Source: Achromobacter veterisilvae (GTDB lineage: Bacteria; Pseudomonadota; Gammaproteobacteria; Burkholderiales; Burkholderiaceae_B). Taken from it: DNA of 64,000 bases. The notes below the pieces were generated by a model, which searched no databases, was not told where the DNA came from, and worked only from the letters and a program-made list of their open reading frames with translations. Within the stretch, counting starts at the first letter, position 1. Each line of letters starts with the position of its first letter. The stretch spans positions 1 through 64,000 of the forward strand of contig NZ_UFQC01000002.1 in assembly GCF_900496975.1 (NCBI RefSeq), given 5' to 3'. The position numbers and the translations under genes were made by a program. Positions 24,560 to 34,502 of this stretch are shown here, piece by piece.

Positions 24560-25191
24560 GGGTGTCTGACACTTGGCGATGGGAATGCTTCTTCATGGGT
24601 GTCTGACACCCGTGGGAGACGGGCTTCAGTCTGCGCGGATGTCTCGGGGGTGTCAGACACCTGGCGATGGGAATGCTTCTTCACGGGTGTCTGACACCCG
24701 TGGGAGACGGGCTTCAGTCTGCGCGGACGTCTCGGGGGTGTCAGACACCTGGCGATGGGAATGCTTCTTCACGGGTGTCTGACACCCGTGGGAGACGGGC
24801 TTCAGCCTGCGCGGACGTCTCGGGGGTGTCAGACACCTGGCGATGGGAATGCTTCTTCACGGGTGTCTGACACCCGTGGGAAACGGGCTTCAGCCTGCGC
24901 GGACGTCTCTGGGATGTCAGACACCTGGCGCGTGGCGCCCGCTCTTCACGGGTGTCTGACACCCGTGGGAGACGGGCTTCAGCCTGCACGGACGTCTCAG
25001 GGGTGTCAGACACCTGGCGATGGAAAGGCTTCTTCACGGGTGTCAGACACCCGTGGGAGACGGGCTTCAGCCTGCACGGACGTCTCAGGGGTGTCAGACA
25101 CCTGGCGATGGAAATGCTTCTTCATGGGTGTCTGACACCCGTGGGAGACGGGCCTCAGCCTGCGCGGACGTCTCGGGGGTGTCAGACACCT
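24560..25191. repeat. Repeat element B: seven 88-bp tandem repeats with two palindromes each
   Basis: Units begin with TGTCTGACA at 24600, 24688, 24776, 24864, 24953, 25041 and 25129 (periods 88, 88, 88, 89, 88, 88). In every unit the reverse-complement core TGTCAGACA occurs 51 bp later, so 15 GGTGTC(T/A)GACACC-type cores alternate in orientation; a partial unit starts at 24561. The 25041 unit has the core inverted (TGTCAGACA at its first position). The copies differ by a few substitutions and one has a different 3' flank. The period is not a multiple of three, so the long frames here are not genes. It lies between the convergent Bug and IclR genes. Confidence 0.95.
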
Positions 25192-25221
25192 GGCCCCGCA
25201 ACTCCCGCCATTGCGCGAGGC

Positions 25222-26088
25222 TCAAGGGCGCAGCGCTTCCGCCGCCATGCCCAGGCCGTTGAAACCCGTGGACGACACCGAGGGTTCGTAGCCCAGCGCT
25301 TCCGAAATGCTGGCGGCGGTGTCGACCAGCGCCTTGATCCACTCGTCCTGCAGGCGCTCGGCCGGGGCCGAGATGGACAAGCCCGCCACCAGCTTGCCGG
25401 TGTCGTCGAAGATGCCCGCGGCGATACAGCGCACGCCGAGTTCGAGTTCTTCGTTGTCGCGCGCATAGCCATGGCGGCGCACCAGCGCCAGTTCGCGTTC
25501 CAGGCGGTCCAGGTCGGTGAGGCTGTTGCGCGTGTGCCCGGCCAGGCCGGTGCGCAGAGCATAGGCCCGGACCTGCCGCGCGTCGCCGGTGGACAGGAAC
25601 AGCTTGCCGGTGGAAGTCAGGTGCAACGGGGCGCGGCCGCCGATGGCGCGCACCACCTGCATGCCCGAACGCTCGCTCCAGGCCCGGTCGATGTAGACGA
25701 TCTCGTCGCCCTGCTGCACCGACAGGTTGATAGTCTGCCCCGTCAGCTTGTGCAGCGAGCGCATGGCGGAGATGGCCGCCTCGCGCACGTTCAGCCGCCC
25801 CTTGACCAGCGAGCCCAGCTCCAGCAGGCGCATGCCCAGTTGGTACAGGCCGTTGTCGACGCGCTCGACGTAGCGGCCCACGACCAGGTCGTTCAGGATG
25901 CGGTGCGCCGTGGACGCATGCAGGCCGGTGGTGGCGGACAATTCCTTGAGCGTCACGGGATCCGGCTGCGCGGCCAGGGCGTCGAGCAGGCGCATGGCGC
26001 GCTCAATCACCTGGATGGCGATGGGATGGGCGGAAGCGCCTTCGGTTTCAGCGTCCAGGGGATTGCGGGGAGTCGAGAGACGGGCCAT
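25222..26088 (-). CDS. IclR-family transcriptional regulator
   Basis: A 288-residue regulator. Start MARLSTPRNPLDAE at 26088 is preferred; a frame to 26148 adds residues of no known type. The winged HTH (VIERAMRLLDALAAQPDPVTLKELSATTGLHASTAHRILNDLVVGRYVERV) lies at about 25-75. The IclR effector domain follows (VYIDRAWSERSGMQVVRAIGGRAPLHLTSTGKLFLS, RHGYARDNEELELGVRCIAAGIFDDTGKLVAGLSISAPAERL). IclR proteins control catabolic or transport operons, often repressing them; the convergent Bug gene is the nearest candidate target, but no operator is evident. Confidence 0.92.
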   Translation of the reverse strand: MARLSTPRNPLDAETEGASAHPIAIQVIERAMRLLDALAAQPDPVTLKELSATTGLHASTAHRILNDLVVGRYVERVDNGLYQLGMRLLELGSLVKGRLNVREAAISAMRSLHKLTGQTINLSVQQGDEIVYIDRAWSERSGMQVVRAIGGRAPLHLTSTGKLFLSTGDARQVRAYALRTGLAGHTRNSLTDLDRLERELALVRRHGYARDNEELELGVRCIAAGIFDDTGKLVAGLSISAPAERLQDEWIKALVDTAASISEALGYEPSVSSTGFNGLGMAAEALRP

Positions 26089-26203
26089 GGGATCGATGTG
26101 GGCTAGCACCGCTGGACCGGAGGAACCGGCCTTGCGGCAACGCAGCAAACAGTTCTTTCCCGTATTGTGAAATTTACCGGCCCATTTGGCAATGGGTTTT
26201 TAA

Positions 26204-26235
26204 CCAATAAAACAGGGTCGCCCCCTGTTTATTGG
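26204..26235 (-). terminator. Inverted repeat downstream of the CinA-like gene, possible terminator
   Basis: Arms CCAATAAAACAGGG (26204-26217) and CCCTGTTTATTGG (26223-26235) pair with one bulge. It begins 9 bp after the CinA-like stop on the minus strand, but lacks a T-run. It could instead be an operator upstream of the IclR gene. Confidence 0.4.
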
Positions 26236-26243
26236 CACCGACC

Positions 26244-27059
26244 TCAAGCGGCAGGCGGCGGCGCCAGCTTCCCTCCCAGGCGCAACACCTCGGCCCGCAG
26301 GAACTCCAGGGCGGCGGCCGCCCCCTCGGGTTCGCCCTTCACGCCCAGTTCGATATGGGGCGTCCCGCCCGCCTCGCCGACGCTGGGCAGGCTGAAGGCC
26401 CGCACGCCGGGCCAGCGCGTTTCCACGCTGACCATGGCCGGCGTGATGCGCGATTCGGGCATGCTGAAGACCAGAAAGGAATGCTCCGTGTGGACCCGCG
26501 CATGTTGCAGCGCACGATAGCGGGTGTCGAGCGTCCATTCCAGCATCGGCCACGCCATGACGGGAAAGCCCGGCACGAAGGTGTGGTCCTGGATGAAGAA
26601 GCCCGGAATCCGGTTGTAGGGGTTCGGCACGATTTCGCACCCTTCCGGGAACACGCCCATCTGCAGGCGCTGCTGGTTCTCGGGCGCGCTCATGTCGGCC
26701 GTGCCCTGCCCTTTCGCGGCCATCTCGGCCGTGCGCTGCGCAATGGCCCGTTCGGCTTCGGGGTGCAGGGCCAGGGGCAAGCCGAGGGCGGCGGCGGCGG
26801 CCTGCCGGGTATGGTCGTCCGGCGTGCCGCCGATGCCGCCGCAAGAGAACACCACGTCGCCCGAGGCGAAACTGCGCCGGTAGGCGGCCACCAGCGTATC
26901 GCGGTCGTCGGGCAGGATCTCGGCCCAGCCCAGTTGCATGCCGCGCGCGCTCAAAAGCTCGACGACCTTGGAAAAATGCTTGTCCTGACGGCGGCCCGAG
27001 AGGATTTCGTCCCCGACGATGATGAGGCCGATGCGGCGGGCGGCGGATTCTGCGGCCAT
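26244..27059 (-). CDS. CinA N-terminal-domain protein (competence/damage-inducible, molybdopterin-binding fold)
   Basis: A 271-residue protein with the MoCF-biosynthesis/CinA fold: RIGLIIVGDEILSGRRQDKHFSKVVELLSARG, VFSCGGIGGTPDDHTRQAAAAALG and GFFIQDHTFVPGFPVMAWPMLEWTLDTRY. It lacks the C-terminal PncC deamidase domain of full CinA (about 410 residues). Such short forms may act as nucleotide pyrophosphatases or have unknown roles. Start MAAESAARRIG. It follows the EI24 gene by 34 bp, probably in one transcript. Confidence 0.88.
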   Translation of the reverse strand: MAAESAARRIGLIIVGDEILSGRRQDKHFSKVVELLSARGMQLGWAEILPDDRDTLVAAYRRSFASGDVVFSCGGIGGTPDDHTRQAAAAALGLPLALHPEAERAIAQRTAEMAAKGQGTADMSAPENQQRLQMGVFPEGCEIVPNPYNRIPGFFIQDHTFVPGFPVMAWPMLEWTLDTRYRALQHARVHTEHSFLVFSMPESRITPAMVSVETRWPGVRAFSLPSVGEAGGTPHIELGVKGEPEGAAAALEFLRAEVLRLGGKLAPPPAA

Positions 27060-27093
27060 GTCCGATTCCAGAAGTTGAGTGGGATGACGCCGG

Positions 27094-27903
27094 TCAGACG
27101 TCGATGACGCGGTCCTGGCGCAAGCGCTTGAGCGCTTCCAGTCCGTAGTGCGCGTAGACCAGGGCCGAGAATACCGGCAGGACGACCCACGCGGGCGGCA
27201 ACAGGTTCAAGAGCGAGCAGATCAGGCCGATGGTCCAGAAGCCGCCGTTGTTCCGTTCCAGGATGAGCTTGCGTTCGGCGGGGCTGGCATGTTCGACGAT
27301 GGCGTCCACCCGCATCATGCGCGAGAACGCGAACGCCCACCAGAAGATCGACAGCACCACCGCCATGGGCGGCACCAGCCACAGCGGCAGCGTCAGCAGC
27401 CAGCCGGCGGCGAATGCCGCGGACACCCAGACGGCGTTCCACACGCTGACCGCGGTGGCGTGCTTGCCCTGCCGCGCGATGCCGGCGTATTCGCGCTGCC
27501 CGACGTGGCGCAGCACCAGCGGCATCACGAAGACGGCGGCGATCGCCAAGCCCAGGATGCCCGATACGGGCAACAGGATGGCCACCGCGATGATGGGAAC
27601 CAGATAGACCTTGAGCGAGAACAGCCCCATCGCGAGCATCCAGTCTTCCGCGCGGTTCACGAAGTCCCAGCGCGCCGCCTCGGCCGCCAGCCAATCGTTC
27701 AGCGGCGTCCAGAACAGGTAGAGCAGCAGCAGGCAGCCCGCCAGCGCGATCAGGAACGGCAGCAGCACCGCGAACAGCATCGTGGGATGGCACTGGGAGA
27801 CCAGCGCGCGCTTGAACGCCTGCCCCACGTTGGCGGCGCCCGCGCCGGCGCTGGAAAGGCGGCCGGGCTCGGGCGTGGCGGAATCGGTGCGCATAACGGT
27901 CAT
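27094..27903 (-). CDS. EI24-domain (CysZ-like) membrane protein
   Basis: A 269-residue protein taken from ATG 27903; an ATG at 27894 is equally possible. The longer frame to 28200 is the reverse of the thioredoxin gene. Six hydrophobic segments include LFAVLLPFLIALAGCLLLLYLF, VYLVPIIAVAILLPVSGILGLAIAAVFVMPLVL and GFWTIGLICSLLNLLPPAWVVLPVFSALVY. The EI24 motif AFSRMMRVDAIVEHASPAERKLILERNNGGFW is present. Relatives such as CysZ carry sulfate; a transport role here is inference. It is divergent from a thioredoxin gene over 64 bp. Confidence 0.85.
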   Translation of the reverse strand: MTVMRTDSATPEPGRLSSAGAGAANVGQAFKRALVSQCHPTMLFAVLLPFLIALAGCLLLLYLFWTPLNDWLAAEAARWDFVNRAEDWMLAMGLFSLKVYLVPIIAVAILLPVSGILGLAIAAVFVMPLVLRHVGQREYAGIARQGKHATAVSVWNAVWVSAAFAAGWLLTLPLWLVPPMAVVLSIFWWAFAFSRMMRVDAIVEHASPAERKLILERNNGGFWTIGLICSLLNLLPPAWVVLPVFSALVYAHYGLEALKRLRQDRVIDV

Positions 27904-27967
27904 GGCGGAGGAAATGAGGGGGTGGGCATCCCGGGTATGATAGTCAAACACGCCCCGATCTGCCCAC

Positions 27968-28351
27968 ATGCCTCTACTTGTACCCGATACCGACCGGGCC
28001 GCCCTGCGCGCGCGCCTGGGCTCGTCGCCCGACACCTGGCTGGTCGCCTGTTTCTGCGCGGCGTGGTGCGATACCTGCGAACAATACAAGCCCAAATTGC
28101 AGGCGCTGGCCGAGGCCATGCCGCAGCACGTCTTCGCGTGGATCGACATCGAAGACCATGCCGAATTGCTGGGCGAGGAAGACGTCGAGAACTTCCCCAC
28201 CCTGCTGGTGCAGATCGGCCCGCGCGTGGTGTTCTACGGGCCGATGCTGCCGCACATCGGCCACCTGGAACGCCTGCTGGAAAGCCTGGACGAACACAGC
28301 GCCGCGGTCAGCACGGCATTGCCGGACCTGCCGCGGCTGCTGGCCTCCTGA
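27968..28351 (+). CDS. Thioredoxin-family protein
   Basis: A 127-residue cytosolic protein with ACFCAAWCDTCEQYKPKLQAL (active site WCDTC, about 33-37), the cis-proline strand NFPTLLVQIGPRVVFYGP, and a helical C-terminus. The WCDTC dipeptide DT differs from the canonical WCGPC, so redox potential should differ. No signal peptide is seen. A shared bidirectional terminator follows. Confidence 0.9.
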   Translation: MPLLVPDTDRAALRARLGSSPDTWLVACFCAAWCDTCEQYKPKLQALAEAMPQHVFAWIDIEDHAELLGEEDVENFPTLLVQIGPRVVFYGPMLPHIGHLERLLESLDEHSAAVSTALPDLPRLLAS

Positions 28352-28370
28352 TCCGTCCCGCCGAAAAAAA

Positions 28371-28400
28371 AAACCGCAAGGCCTTCGGACCTTGCGGTTT
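28371..28400. terminator. Bidirectional terminator between thioredoxin and rhlE
   Basis: Stem AAACCGCAAGG/CCTTGCGGTTT with an 8-nt loop, preceded by A residues and followed by T residues, so it works for both converging transcripts. Confidence 0.94.
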
Positions 28401-28421
28401 TTCATTGGGCGGCGCCAGGCT

Positions 28422-29888
<1,467 letters not shown>

Positions 29889-30078
29889 CAGGGTTAGGCA
29901 GATACCGGGACCAATAAAAAAGAACAAAACGAGAGTGCTACACGCACTGCACTACATATGCATCGGGACAATCTTGAGCACGCGCAATCGCGCCCTGCCT
30001 TTCAGGCCGCGCGGCGCATTCTGGATTCGATACTTATGAGGGCAGTACCAGGCCCGGATTGCTGTGGATAACTTAATT

Positions 30079-31050
30079 TTAGCGCAGGAGGGCTCCGGGA
30101 CGGTCAACCCAGTTCCGGGGGGCGACTCCGCGGGCCTGGCGGAAGCTCTTGCTGAAATGGCTGAGATTGGCAAATCCGGTCGCCAGGGCGGTCTCCGTGA
30201 CGCTGTAACCGGCCTCCAGCATGGACGCCGCGGCCTCCAGGCGGACCTCCCGGAGATAGGCGTGGACTGAACGTCCGGCCACTTGCCGGAAGCCCGCCTT
30301 GAGCTTTTTTTCGCTCAGGCCCACTTCGCGCGCCAGGCGCAAGACCGTCCATTCCTCTCCGTAGCGGGCCTCGATCAAGCGCCTGGCCTGGGCCAGTTGG
30401 CGCCGCTCGCGAGGCGCCACCGGAGGCCCGTCGGCCGCGCCATTCATGGTTTCCAGCACGATGGCCAGCGCTTCCAGGGCCTTCGCCCGCATGTACAGCC
30501 GGCGTGTCGCGGGAGCAGTGTAGCGGCATTCCAACACATCGGTGGCCAGGCGCAGCAGCGCGGCGGGGGCGGGAAAGCCCGCCATCAGCGCTCCGGTGGC
30601 CGGCACGCTGCGGTCCAGCACGAAGGCGCCGCGCAGCGCCGCCAATGGCCGGCCGCCCGCGCGCAGCAGTCCGGCGGGTGTGTAACGGATGTCCAGCAGG
30701 CGGACAGTCTGCCCGCCATTCATCTGAAAATGACCGCGAGCGCCCCGATCGCCCGTCTGCACCACGGCCATTCCGGGCCCGACCCGGAGGGGTTCGCCGC
30801 CCTCGATCGACATGCAGGCCTGGCCCTCGACGAACACGGCGATGCAGAACATGGGCGGGCCTTCCGCATGGACGTCCAGGCCGACGCCGGGCGCGCCACT
30901 CCAGGCCGACAGGGCCAGTTCGCCGTCGAATTCCTCCAGCCGCACCAGCGCCGCCCACTCGGGCGGAATGGACACGGCCGGCAGCAGCGGGTGGCCGGAT
31001 ACGTGCAGCAATCCATCGGCCGCGGGCGGCGCCCCGGTGGCGATATCCAA
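30079..31050 (-). CDS. AraC-family regulator of the iron cassette
   Basis: A 323-residue regulator read from a TTG at 31050 (MDIATGAPPAADG), with GGGG shortly upstream; no ATG covers the N-terminal domain. The N-terminal part (about 30-200) has a PchR-like sensor layout (AACMSIEGGEPLRVGPGMAVVQTGD). The AraC DNA-binding domain (about 235-323) includes LARREVGL-type LAREVGLSEKKLKAGFRQVAGRSVHAYLREVRLEAAASMLEAGYSVTETALATGFANLSHFSKSFRQARGVAP. It lies divergent to a TonB receptor with a Fur-box-like site between them. By analogy to PchR/AlcR it should activate the receptor operon in response to its siderophore. Confidence 0.88.
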   Translation of the reverse strand: MDIATGAPPAADGLLHVSGHPLLPAVSIPPEWAALVRLEEFDGELALSAWSGAPGVGLDVHAEGPPMFCIAVFVEGQACMSIEGGEPLRVGPGMAVVQTGDRGARGHFQMNGGQTVRLLDIRYTPAGLLRAGGRPLAALRGAFVLDRSVPATGALMAGFPAPAALLRLATDVLECRYTAPATRRLYMRAKALEALAIVLETMNGAADGPPVAPRERRQLAQARRLIEARYGEEWTVLRLAREVGLSEKKLKAGFRQVAGRSVHAYLREVRLEAAASMLEAGYSVTETALATGFANLSHFSKSFRQARGVAPRNWVDRPGALLR

Positions 31051-31109
31051 ATTTAGACCCCGATTTGAACAACGGCGGCACGGAAACCGTTAGCCGCCCG
31101 TCGCTTCAA

Positions 31110-31134
31110 TAACAATAATTCTCATTAATAATTC
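31110..31134. promoter_or_regulatory. Fur-box-like site between the AraC and TonB receptor genes
   Basis: AATAATTCTCATTAATAAT (about 31114-31132) is AT-rich with NATAAT-type hexamers on both strands, unlike the GC-rich surroundings. Its reverse complement contains AATGAGAATTATTGTT, close to the Fur consensus. It is 27-49 bp upstream of the receptor start. Iron repression by Fur is therefore likely. Confidence 0.7.
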
Positions 31135-31158
31135 TACCCAAAAGCCCAGCCCGACGAC

Positions 31159-33237
31159 ATGACGATTTCATTCCCCCTCCGCCAGACCGCGCTGGCAGCC
31201 GCGCTCTGCGCGCTTGCCGCCCCCGCCGCCGCCCAGCCCGTCAGCGAACTGGCGCCGATCACCGTCACGGCCAGCAAGCAGGATCAGGCGCTGCGCGACA
31301 TCAACGGCGCCGCGGTCGTCGTCCCCGCCGACGCGCTGCGCGCGGCGCAGGTGGACGGCACGATGCAGTTGTCGCGCGTGCTGCCGGGCGTGCAGCTCTC
31401 CAGCAGCGGCTCCTTCCTGTTCCCCATCGTATCGGTGCGCGGCGTCACGTCCGCGCAGGACTTCTACAACCCCGCGCTGACGGTGTATGTGGACGGCGTG
31501 CCGCAGTTGCCGACCTTCACGTCGCAACTGCTGACGGACGTGGATCGCGTCGAACTGCTGAAAGGCCCCCAGGGCACGCTGTATGGCAAGAGCGCCATGG
31601 GCGGAGTGCTGAACATCGTGTCGCGGCAACCGGGCGACGAGCCCTATTTCCGCGCCAGCGCGGGCGTGGCCAGCCGCGACGGCTATCTGTTCAAGGCGAC
31701 CGGCGGCGGGCCGCTGGTCGAGAACCTGCTGTACGGGTCGGTGACCGCCGCGGTGAACGACGCCCCCGGCCGCCTGGACAATCCGGTGACGGGCGCCGAC
31801 GGCGTGGGCGGAACCTCGGCCACCGCGGGCGCGGCGCGCCTGCGCCTGGCGCCCGCCGGCAGCCCGTGGGAACTGGGACTGGCGGTCAGCGGCGAATGCA
31901 CGCGCGCCAGCCAGGATGCCTACGTGCCCTTCGACGACATCCACAGCACGCAGGCCTATATCGCGCCAGGCATGCCGGCTTCGCTGGCCGACTTCTACCA
32001 GAAGCGCTGCGGCGGCAGCCAGTCGCTGACCGGCCAGTACGACTTCGACGGCTGGCGCCTGAACGCGGTGGCCGCATGGCAGAACCTGCACTACGACCGC
32101 CACTACCCTATCGGCCCGTACTACTCCTATCAGCCCGAGCGCTGGCGCCAGCAGGTCCAGGAATTGCGCCTGTCGACCACCGGCAAGCGCCGCGTGGACG
32201 GCGTGCTGGGCCTGTACCGCCAGCGGGTCACGCAGTCGCGCACCTATATCAATCAATTGCAGGCGCCGATGCAGATCGACGCGCTGAACACCGAATCCGA
32301 CAACACCAGCGAATCGATCGCCGCCTATGCCGACGCGACGTGGCACGTCACGGAGGCGTTCGACCTGTCGGCCGGCCTGCGCTATTCGCGCGACAAGGCC
32401 TCCACGCGCTATGACGGCACGGCGCTGAACTTCGCGACCTTTGGCCAGGATGCGTTCGGCGGCGCCGATTCCACCTCCGGCAGCAGCGTGCTGGGCAAAC
32501 TGTCGGCGGGCTACCGCCTGTCGCCGGAATGGCGCGTCTATGCCAGCGCGGCGCAGGGCTATAAGCCCGGCGGCTACAACCTGGCGCCGTCCAGCCCGGC
32601 CGACGCCCAGCCCTACGGCAAGGAAAAAGGCGTGAGCTACGAAGCCGGCGCGCGCTATGACGGCGACACGCTGCGGCTTTCCACGTCCGTCTATCGCATC
32701 GACGTGCGCGACGCCCAGCTCTACGTCAGCGACCAGGTCGGCTACCAGCACCTGGAGAACGTGGGCAAGACGCGCTCGACCGGCATCGAGTTCGAGGCGA
32801 GCTGGGACGTGACGCCGCAATGGACGGTGGGGCTGGACGGCTTCATCGACCGCGCCGAGTTCCGCGGCTTCAACAGCGACGCCGTCTGCGCCGGCTGCGC
32901 GGGCAACCGCGTGCCGTTCTCGCCGAGCTACGGCCTGACCGCGAAGGCGCAGGGCAACTTCGACACGGGCATCGGCCGGCTGTCGCCCGCGCTGGCGGTG
33001 CGCCGGATCGGATCGCAGTTCTTCGACATCGGCAACGATCTGCGGCAAGAGGCCTACACCTTGATCGACCTCAGCGTGGCATGGCGCATCCGGCCCCAGG
33101 TCGAGGCCACGCTGTACGCCAACAACCTCACCGACAAGCGCTACCGCACCTACGGCTTCTCCGGCGGCCCGCTGGGCAACTTCGCGCAGGTCGACGCCGG
33201 CCGCACGGTGGGCCTGAACGTGGCGTTCGAGTACTAG
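31159..33237 (+). CDS. TonB-dependent siderophore receptor
   Basis: A 692-residue outer-membrane receptor. The signal peptide (ALAAALCALAAPAAAQ, about 11-26) is followed by a TonB-box-like ITVTAS (34-39). The plug domain spans about 45-155 (VLPGVQLSSSGSFLFPIVSVRGV, DRVELLKGPQGTLYGKSAMGGVLNIVSRQP). The 22-stranded barrel reaches the C-terminal FEY. Asn/Asp-rich extracellular loops and two cysteines in the late barrel (VCAGCAG) are visible. FyuA/Psn-like features suggest a small siderophore. Downstream RhtX/FptX and FAD monooxygenase genes suggest uptake and intracellular processing of one compound. Confidence 0.92.
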   Translation: MTISFPLRQTALAAALCALAAPAAAQPVSELAPITVTASKQDQALRDINGAAVVVPADALRAAQVDGTMQLSRVLPGVQLSSSGSFLFPIVSVRGVTSAQDFYNPALTVYVDGVPQLPTFTSQLLTDVDRVELLKGPQGTLYGKSAMGGVLNIVSRQPGDEPYFRASAGVASRDGYLFKATGGGPLVENLLYGSVTAAVNDAPGRLDNPVTGADGVGGTSATAGAARLRLAPAGSPWELGLAVSGECTRASQDAYVPFDDIHSTQAYIAPGMPASLADFYQKRCGGSQSLTGQYDFDGWRLNAVAAWQNLHYDRHYPIGPYYSYQPERWRQQVQELRLSTTGKRRVDGVLGLYRQRVTQSRTYINQLQAPMQIDALNTESDNTSESIAAYADATWHVTEAFDLSAGLRYSRDKASTRYDGTALNFATFGQDAFGGADSTSGSSVLGKLSAGYRLSPEWRVYASAAQGYKPGGYNLAPSSPADAQPYGKEKGVSYEAGARYDGDTLRLSTSVYRIDVRDAQLYVSDQVGYQHLENVGKTRSTGIEFEASWDVTPQWTVGLDGFIDRAEFRGFNSDAVCAGCAGNRVPFSPSYGLTAKAQGNFDTGIGRLSPALAVRRIGSQFFDIGNDLRQEAYTLIDLSVAWRIRPQVEATLYANNLTDKRYRTYGFSGGPLGNFAQVDAGRTVGLNVAFEY

Positions 33238-33248
33238 GATCCGTACCG

Positions 33249-34502
33249 GTGTCCCCGCATTCCAGCGCCGCCCCGGCCGCCCTTCCGGCCGCCCAGGTCA
33301 TGGCCGCCATCGGCGGTATCTACATGGCCCAGAGCGTGGTCGGAGGCATTGCCTTCCAGGGCGTGCCCGCGCTGTTGCGCGACGGCGGCGCGCGCCTGGA
33401 CCAGGTGGGGCTCGCCTACCTAGCCTTCCTGCCCTGGGCGCTCAAGTTCCTGTGGGCGCCCCTGGTCGAACGCCGCCGGCTGCCGCAAGGCAGCCTGCAG
33501 CGGCGCACCCGCGGCATCGTGCTGCCGGGCCAGTGGCTGCTGGCCGCGCTGCTGTTCCTGCTGGCCGGGCTGGGCCAGCCCGCCTTGCCGGTGCTGCTGG
33601 CCGTGCTGGGCCTGATCGCGCTGGTCGCCGCCACCATCGACATCGCCTGCGACGGCTTCGCGGTGGAACAACTGCCGCCCGGCCGGCGCGGCTGGGGCAA
33701 CGCCATCCAGGTCGGGGCCAGCTACCTGGGCATGTTCCTGGGCGCTGGGCTGTTCCTCATCCTGGCCGCAAGCCAGGGCTGGCGCGTCGCCGCGGCGGCG
33801 ATGGGCGGGCTGATCCTGCTGCTGACGCTGCCCTTCAGCCTGGTCCGCGAACCTGCGCGGCCGGCCGGGACGGCGCCGCACCGCCCCAGCCTGGCGCATG
33901 CCCTGGGCCGGCCCGCAGTCCGCCTGAGCCTGGCGATCACGGTGGCCTTCCAGGCCGGCACCCGGTTGGCCTACGGCATGACCGCCCCCCTGCTGCTGGA
34001 TCGCGGCGTGGAACTGGCATCGGTCGGCTGGATAAACGGCGCGGGCGGCGTCGCCGCGGGCCTGGCCGGCACGCTGGCGGGCGCGCTGGCGATCCAGCGC
34101 TGGGGCGCGCGGCAAGCTACGGCCGCGGCCATGGCGGTGCAGGCCGGGGCGTTGGCCGCCTTCCTGGCGGTCGTCCTGGACGGCTCCGCCGCCCCCTCCT
34201 GGCTGATCGCGCTGGCCCTCTTCAAGGCGGGCGCCATGGCCGCGGGATTCGTGACCCTGTATGCCTTCCTCATGGGCCAGGCGTCGCTGGCGCAAGCCGG
34301 TGTCGATTTCACCCTGTTCCAGTGCGCCGACGCGCTGACCGCCACGCTGGGCGGACTGGCGGCCGGCGCGCTGGCGCAACACCTGGGCTATGGCGCCTGC
34401 TTCGGCCTCGCCGCGGCCCTGGGCGCGGCCGGCACGATCGCCGTGCCCGTATTGATGCGGCGCCTGGCGCCCCACCCTGTTTCCGGAGAAAGAAGTGTCT
34501 GA
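33249..34502 (+). CDS. RhtX/FptX-family siderophore transporter (MFS)
   Basis: A 417-residue inner-membrane transporter read from GTG 33249 (VSPHSSAAPAAL); an ATG at 33300 (MAAIGGIYMAQ) is the alternative. About twelve helices are visible. The RhtX/FptX pattern includes GGIYMAQSVVGGIAFQGVPALLRDGGARLDQVGLAYL, FLPWALKFLWAPLVERRRLP and IDIACDGFAVEQLPPGRRGWGNAIQVGASYLGMFLGAGLFLI. RhtX and FptX carry rhizobactin 1021 and pyochelin across the inner membrane without ATP. It is 11 bp after the receptor and overlaps the next gene by 8 bp. Confidence 0.88.
   Translation: MSPHSSAAPAALPAAQVMAAIGGIYMAQSVVGGIAFQGVPALLRDGGARLDQVGLAYLAFLPWALKFLWAPLVERRRLPQGSLQRRTRGIVLPGQWLLAALLFLLAGLGQPALPVLLAVLGLIALVAATIDIACDGFAVEQLPPGRRGWGNAIQVGASYLGMFLGAGLFLILAASQGWRVAAAAMGGLILLLTLPFSLVREPARPAGTAPHRPSLAHALGRPAVRLSLAITVAFQAGTRLAYGMTAPLLLDRGVELASVGWINGAGGVAAGLAGTLAGALAIQRWGARQATAAAMAVQAGALAAFLAVVLDGSAAPSWLIALALFKAGAMAAGFVTLYAFLMGQASLAQAGVDFTLFQCADALTATLGGLAAGALAQHLGYGACFGLAAALGAAGTIAVPVLMRRLAPHPVSGERSV

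Noticed and set aside
24560-25191. CRISPR-like array
   Set aside because: Units are near-identical along their full length with no unique spacers, and no cas genes are present.
24573-25262. Several 60-126 codon frames in the 88-bp repeat
   Set aside because: The 88-bp period shifts frame each unit and gives repetitive peptides in both strands, so they reflect the repeat rather than genes.
26204-26235. Confident terminator after the CinA-like gene
   Set aside because: The inverted repeat has no T-run, so it is kept only as a weak candidate.
27904-28200. Longer start for the EI24 protein
   Set aside because: Extra residues are the reverse of the thioredoxin gene; the start at 27903 gives the expected membrane protein.
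31168-33048. 626-codon minus-strand frame opposite the TonB receptor
   Set aside because: Shadow of a recognisable receptor with plug and barrel signatures.
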